Assembly (NCBI GenBank): GCA_013695075.1
Contig: JACDBE010000267.1
Location: forward strand, 1-5,570
Reading direction: 5' to 3'
DNA: 5,570 nt
Origin: Acidimicrobiia bacterium
GTDB taxonomy: Bacteria; Actinomycetota; Acidimicrobiia; Spongiisociales; UBA5794
This document shows, piece after piece, positions 5,464-5,570 of the stretch (its first letter is position 1; each line of letters starts with the position of its first letter). The notes below the pieces were generated by a model. That model was not told where the DNA came from. It saw only the letters and a list, made by a program, of their open reading frames with translations, and did no database searches. Made by a program: the position numbers and the translations under genes.

Positions 5464-5570
5464 TGGTCCCCCAACGGACGCTGGCTGGCGCGGATGGGCG
5501 GGATGCGGCCCGCCCCGCTCGTGCTCCCCCCAACGGTGCGCGGGGCACGGTGGTGGGGAGGATGCCCGCC
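5329..5570. repeat. Large near-perfect inverted repeat, about 120 bp per arm, reaching the window end
   Basis: The left arm 5329-5450 and right arm 5452-5570 are reverse complements around base 5451. The differences I see are one substitution (opposite base 5405) and a short block next to the centre, where the left arm has GCACGA and the right arm's complement has CCA, a 3-base length difference. The right arm runs to the last base given, so the repeat may continue outside. The outer parts of the arms (over 70 bp) are identical. No transposase gene or end-type target duplication is visible. It could be a real extended palindrome or a fold-back at a contig end. Confidence 0.92.
5439..5463. terminator. 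Strong GC hairpin at the palindrome centre
   Basis: Six G, then CGGGAT (5439-5450), pair perfectly with ATCCCG and six C (5452-5463) around C5451. The stem is very stable but no U-run follows on either strand, so it is not a standard intrinsic terminator. Its role could be transcription termination in a GC-rich genome or simply part of the repeat. Confidence 0.35.

Larger units (their letters stand above)
4994..5570. other. 577-bp end region without an intact gene
   Basis: Downstream of the Zincin_2 gene there is an 85-bp gap, the peroxiredoxin-like head, then about 150 bp (5131-5280) in which I count 95 G or C, visibly less GC-rich than the flanks, with two weak minus-strand fragments. The remainder is the repeat block. 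No tRNA, CRISPR, attachment site or insertion-sequence end is evident. Confidence 0.7.

Noticed and set aside
5304..5570. CRISPR array
   Set aside because: Units abut with no unique spacers, orientation flips, and no cas genes are present.
5130..5570. Continuation of the peroxiredoxin-like frame as a real 164-codon protein
   Set aside because: Open only because the DNA is GC-rich and stop-poor; it lacks all later peroxiredoxin motifs and translates the repeats into Gly/Arg/Pro-rich sequence.

Overview
This is a GC-rich window with dense, tightly packed genes and almost exclusive G/C third positions. The gene set points to an actinobacterium: a membrane-anchored HtrA protease with a long cytoplasmic tail, a Zincin_2/DUF2342 protein, a TetR regulator beside an enoyl-CoA hydratase, and apparent leaderless starts. 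An acidimicrobial or related lineage is possible, but that is inference only.

Left part (1-1150, minus strand): a TetR-family regulator overlaps by 4 bp (ATGA) the start of a PaaG-like enoyl-CoA hydratase/isomerase that runs off the left edge. A 16-bp interrupted palindrome sits between the regulator's -10 element and its Shine-Dalgarno sequence. It fits the published consensus for TetR-type PaaR operators, so the pair looks like an autoregulated acyl-CoA (perhaps phenylacetyl-CoA) catabolic operon.

Middle (1150-2340): a divergent HEAT-repeat protein with a leaderless-type promoter, then a convergent moaE (large, catalytic subunit of molybdopterin synthase). moaE is divergent from the next gene, and the two predicted promoters are interleaved in about 27 bp.

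Right-middle (2325-4993, plus strand): a two-gene operon. An HtrA/DegP-like trypsin-fold protease (cytoplasmic tail, one membrane helix, extracytoplasmic protease, PDZ) is coupled by a GTGA overlap to a Zincin_2/DUF2342 protein. In the latter the expected HExxH zinc motif reads HEVAN.

Right end (4994-5570): no intact gene. It holds a well-formed start of a peroxiredoxin-like gene that loses recognisable similarity after about 17 codons. Next comes a less GC-rich stretch of about 150 bp with two possible minus-strand coding fragments. Last is a block of about 265 bp of 55-60-bp repeat units that folds back into a nearly perfect inverted repeat of about 120 bp per arm, reaching the last base of the window. 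This end looks like a rearranged or repeat-bounded locus, or an assembly fold-back. It is the least explained part. I see no clearly new biological system; the best leads are the altered zinc motif, the repeat block and the operator.
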